Source of the DNA: Thermoanaerobaculia bacterium
GTDB taxonomy: Bacteria > Acidobacteriota > Thermoanaerobaculia > Multivoradales > JAHEKO01
Direction: 5' to 3'
Length of the DNA stretch: 64,000 nucleotides
Assembly: GCA_947259925.1 (NCBI GenBank)
Contig: CAMYOG010000053.1
Location: 217,567-281,566, forward strand
The notes beneath the pieces were generated by a model. It searched no databases. It was not told the origin of the DNA and worked only from the letters and a program-made list of their open reading frames with translations. The position numbers were made by a program, and so were the translations under genes. Below, piece by piece: positions 61,757 to 64,000 of the stretch; within the stretch, counting starts at the first letter, position 1; each line of letters starts with the position of its first letter.

Positions 61757-62860
61757 ATGGTCGGCATGGTCGATCGCCGCGGTGGACCGTCTCGCTGTGC
61801 GGCGCTCGTCGGCCTCGCTCTCCTTGCGTGCGCCAGCGCGGTCGCGGCCGGTCCGCTCGCCTCCGACGTCAGTGCCTACCGAGACGTCCTGCGGCACTAC
61901 GCCCTGGCCCAGGATGGCGAGGCCCTGCGCCGCCTCGGCGAGCTCGAGACTGCAGCCGAGGCCACCCGCGACCGACTGACTCGGATGCGGAAGGAACGGT
62001 TCGGGCTCCTCGAGCGGTTCTCCTCCGTCGAGCCCGACCTGCTGCTGCCGGTTTTCGAGCTCCACGAGACAGCGTATCGAGCGTACCGAGAGCAGCGACT
62101 CCAGGAGGCAACGGTCCATGCCAGGGCCACGATGTACCTGCTGTGCGAGCTCTATGCCGAGCGGGCGCTGACCCAGGAGCAGCGCGCCACCGCCGCCGAC
62201 CTCTTCGCCACGCTCGGCGCCCTCGCCCAGGAGACCTCGAGCGATCGGAGTGCGCTGGAGCTCTTCCGGCGCGCACTCGCGCTCGATCCCCGCAACGAGA
62301 GCGCTCTGCTCGGGGCCGCCGCAGCCAGCGAGCGGCAGGGCCGCTACAGCGGCGCGCTACGCTACCTGGAGAGACTCTACGAAACCCACCCCGACAACGT
62401 CGAAGGTCGTCTGAGACTGGCGCTCAATCTCCGGCGCGGCGGGAGAGAGTCGGAAGCGAGCTATATCGCCGAGGAACTGCTCCGGACGGAGGCACCGCCC
62501 TGGGTCCTGAGTCTCGCCTACCAGAGCCTCGCCGATTGGCTCCTCGATGCGGGCGACCTCGATCGGGCCGCGTCGGTGCTCGAGGAGGGCCTGGAGCGCT
62601 TCCCCGACGATCCCACACTGGCGATCGCGCACATGTACGTCGGTGAACGCCGGCAGCCATCGGATCCCGTGCCCGACCTCGATGCGAGCCTGCACGCGAT
62701 CGCCGCGTCGAACGCGAGCTCGCCCCGTCTCCGCTACGCCCTCGACCCCACCGAGGTGTTCGAGCGCTCGCGAGAGCGACTGAGCCGGCAAGCGGATGCC
62801 AGCCGGGCCCGGCTGGCGGTCGCGCTCGCTCGGACAACGGCCCTCGAGCCTCGGGACTGA
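61757..62860 (+). CDS. Secreted TPR-repeat protein
   Basis: 367 residues; ATG 61766 is an alternative start. The signal peptide ends near residue 31 (ASAVAAG). The rest is helical, with at least three TPR-like units (SALELFRRALALDPRNESAL, YSGALRYLERLYETHPDNVE, DLDRAASVLEEGLERFPDDP). It ends four bases before the VWA gene. TPR plus VWA protein pairs are frequent in Acidobacteriota, but the role is unknown. Confidence 0.82.
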   Translation: MVGMVDRRGGPSRCAALVGLALLACASAVAAGPLASDVSAYRDVLRHYALAQDGEALRRLGELETAAEATRDRLTRMRKERFGLLERFSSVEPDLLLPVFELHETAYRAYREQRLQEATVHARATMYLLCELYAERALTQEQRATAADLFATLGALAQETSSDRSALELFRRALALDPRNESALLGAAAASERQGRYSGALRYLERLYETHPDNVEGRLRLALNLRRGGRESEASYIAEELLRTEAPPWVLSLAYQSLADWLLDAGDLDRAASVLEEGLERFPDDPTLAIAHMYVGERRQPSDPVPDLDASLHAIAASNASSPRLRYALDPTEVFERSRERLSRQADASRARLAVALARTTALEPRD

Positions 62861-62864
62861 ACGG

Positions 62865-64000
62865 ATGCGCGTCCTCGCAGCGATCCTGGCAGCGGCCCTC
62901 CTCTTCGCCTCGGCGAGCTCGAACGGCAGCGTGGTGATCACCGAGCCGCTCGAGATCGTCATCCTCAGCCCGGCTCCCGACCAGCCGGCCTTCGGTGAGG
63001 TGCTGTTCGCTGTCGAGGTCACCGGCGGCGGACCGGTCTCCAGGATCGACTTCTTCTTCCAGGGCCGACGGATCGGCTCCGACGAGACCCCACCGTTCCA
63101 GGTGACGGTCGACGCCGGCGCCGACAACCTCGAGAAGCGCTTCACCGCTGTCGCTCATGGCACGGACGGCGGTGAGAGCCGGGTGACTCAGGTCGCGCCA
63201 CCGGTACCGATCGATCTCGAGCTCGACCTCACCCTCCAGCAGCTCTACGTGACGGTCACCCGGGACGAGGCCGCGGTTCTCGACCTCGAAGAAGACGAGT
63301 TCCGCATCTTCGACAGCCACCTCGAGCAGGAGCTCGTCACCTTCGAGCGCGGCGGCGCTCCGATGACTTTGGTGCTTCTTGTCGACGCCAGCGCCAGCAT
63401 GGCGGGAGCGCGGCTGGCCTCGGCGATCGAGGCCAGCCGCGAGCTGCTCCGCCGTCTCCACCATCTCGACCAGGCCATGCTGCTGGTCTTCTCGGACCGG
63501 GTGCGGCAAGTGACCAGCTTCAGGAAGGGAGTCCAGGAGGGGCCTGCCTTCGGCTCCCTGGTCGCCGCGGGCGGGACGGCAATCAACGATCATCTCTATG
63601 CGGCGCTGCGCCTTCTCGACGGTCGCCAGGGTCGACCGGTCGTCGTGCTCCTGTCGGACGGCGCCGACACCCTGAGCTTCCTGTCCATCGACCAGATCGT
63701 CTGGAAATTGCGCCGGAGCGACGCGCTGCTCTACCGCATTCGCCCCGGCCGGGCGGGCGCCGAGCAGATCGCCTTCGCGACCTCCTGGCGCGGCTACCCG
63801 GAGAACCGCGACGAGGTTGCCGGCCTCCAGGCGGCGATCCGTGAGACCGGTGGGCGGATCCATTCGGTACCGACCGAGCGTCTCTCGGAAGGGATCGCCA
63901 TGGTGCTGAAGGAGCTACGGCAGCAGTACGTCCTGGGGTACTACCCGCGGCTCAGGTCCCGTGACGGTACCTGGAGGCCTGTCCGGGTCGAGGTCGATCG
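62865..64000 (+). CDS. VWFA-related Acidobacterial-type protein (cut by right edge)
   Basis: The first 378 residues are visible from ATG 62865. A signal peptide (LAAILAAALLFASASS) is followed by an Ig-like domain (about 25-105) and a segment VLDLEEDEFRIFDSHLEQEL that precedes the VWA domain. The MIDAS motif is intact: VDASASM (DxSxS), with Thr in GGTAIND and Asp in LSDGAD. It includes the late ELRQQYVLGYYP segment typical of this family. The frame is open to the edge. Such proteins are secreted and expanded in Acidobacteriota; function is not known. Confidence 0.9.
   Translation, partial: MRVLAAILAAALLFASASSNGSVVITEPLEIVILSPAPDQPAFGEVLFAVEVTGGGPVSRIDFFFQGRRIGSDETPPFQVTVDAGADNLEKRFTAVAHGTDGGESRVTQVAPPVPIDLELDLTLQQLYVTVTRDEAAVLDLEEDEFRIFDSHLEQELVTFERGGAPMTLVLLVDASASMAGARLASAIEASRELLRRLHHLDQAMLLVFSDRVRQVTSFRKGVQEGPAFGSLVAAGGTAINDHLYAALRLLDGRQGRPVVVLLSDGADTLSFLSIDQIVWKLRRSDALLYRIRPGRAGAEQIAFATSWRGYPENRDEVAGLQAAIRETGGRIHSVPTERLSEGIAMVLKELRQQYVLGYYPRLRSRDGTWRPVRVEVD

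Overview
The window is GC-rich bacterial chromosome packed with short-gapped genes on both strands. The best lineage clue is the last gene (62865 to the right edge), a secreted von Willebrand A protein of the type expanded in Acidobacteriota. A dnaK-hspR pair, two DUF4388 proteins, a DUF1844 protein and a subtilase with a C-terminal FIWxDA repeat fit Acidobacteriota or a close relative. No tRNA, rRNA, CRISPR array, prophage or intact transposase was found. This is mostly core genome, punctuated by palindromic intergenic repeats.

Layout, left to right. 1-7538 (minus): SpoIID-like lipoprotein (cut by the edge), DnaC-like ATPase, hspR, dnaK, then an overlapping DUF4388 / TPR-membrane / DUF1844 trio. 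7637-12902: mazG, a degenerate repeat cluster, and the classical tesA <> ybbA-ybbP divergent unit. 12908-18556: a YibQ deacetylase and an S41 protease homologue that has lost its catalytic pair, an orphan peptide-binding lipoprotein, an anti-sigma kinase/antagonist pair and a CPBP protease. 18600-22474 (plus): glutaryl-CoA dehydrogenase, glpX, dcd, second DUF4388 protein. 22605-27029 (minus): alkyladenine glycosylase, GYD protein, dacB, hflC, hflK. 27185-37333: nuclease-XPD-type helicase fusion, ferredoxin plus a small partner, LuxE-like protein, thioredoxin/MauE pair, secreted esterase, uvrA. 37577-43130: proB-proA, an acyl-CoA-dehydrogenase-like flavoprotein, an adenylation enzyme and a carrier protein. 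43320-49403: lipoprotein, SDR, membrane protein, PBP1b-type enzyme, ABC-F ATPase. 49405-57841: palindrome, GNAT stub, RubisCO-like protein, subtilase, metH, metF with a SAM-riboswitch-like leader, VanZ protein. 57875-64000 (plus): nucleotide-sugar dehydrogenase and two epimerases, an AT-richer gap, a TPR protein and the VWA protein.

The most interesting unit is 37577-43130. Glutamate kinase and glutamyl-phosphate reductase (proline synthesis) lie next to a flavoprotein that lacks the usual C-terminal catalytic Glu but keeps the alternative Glu used by prolyl-carrier-protein oxidases (AnaB/PltE/RedW type), together with a free-standing amino-acid adenylation enzyme with the amine-binding Asp and a stand-alone carrier protein. 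Together they look like a proline to pyrrole-2-carboxyl-carrier pathway, with no visible downstream PKS, NRPS or halogenase.

Other points of note: an S-adenosylmethionine-type aptamer followed by a terminator that ends just before the metF start codon; an S41 peptidase with Ser to Gly and Lys to His at the catalytic positions; a RubisCO-like protein lacking several catalytic residues and near the methionine genes; and three families of intergenic palindromes, one of which abuts a truncated acetyltransferase.
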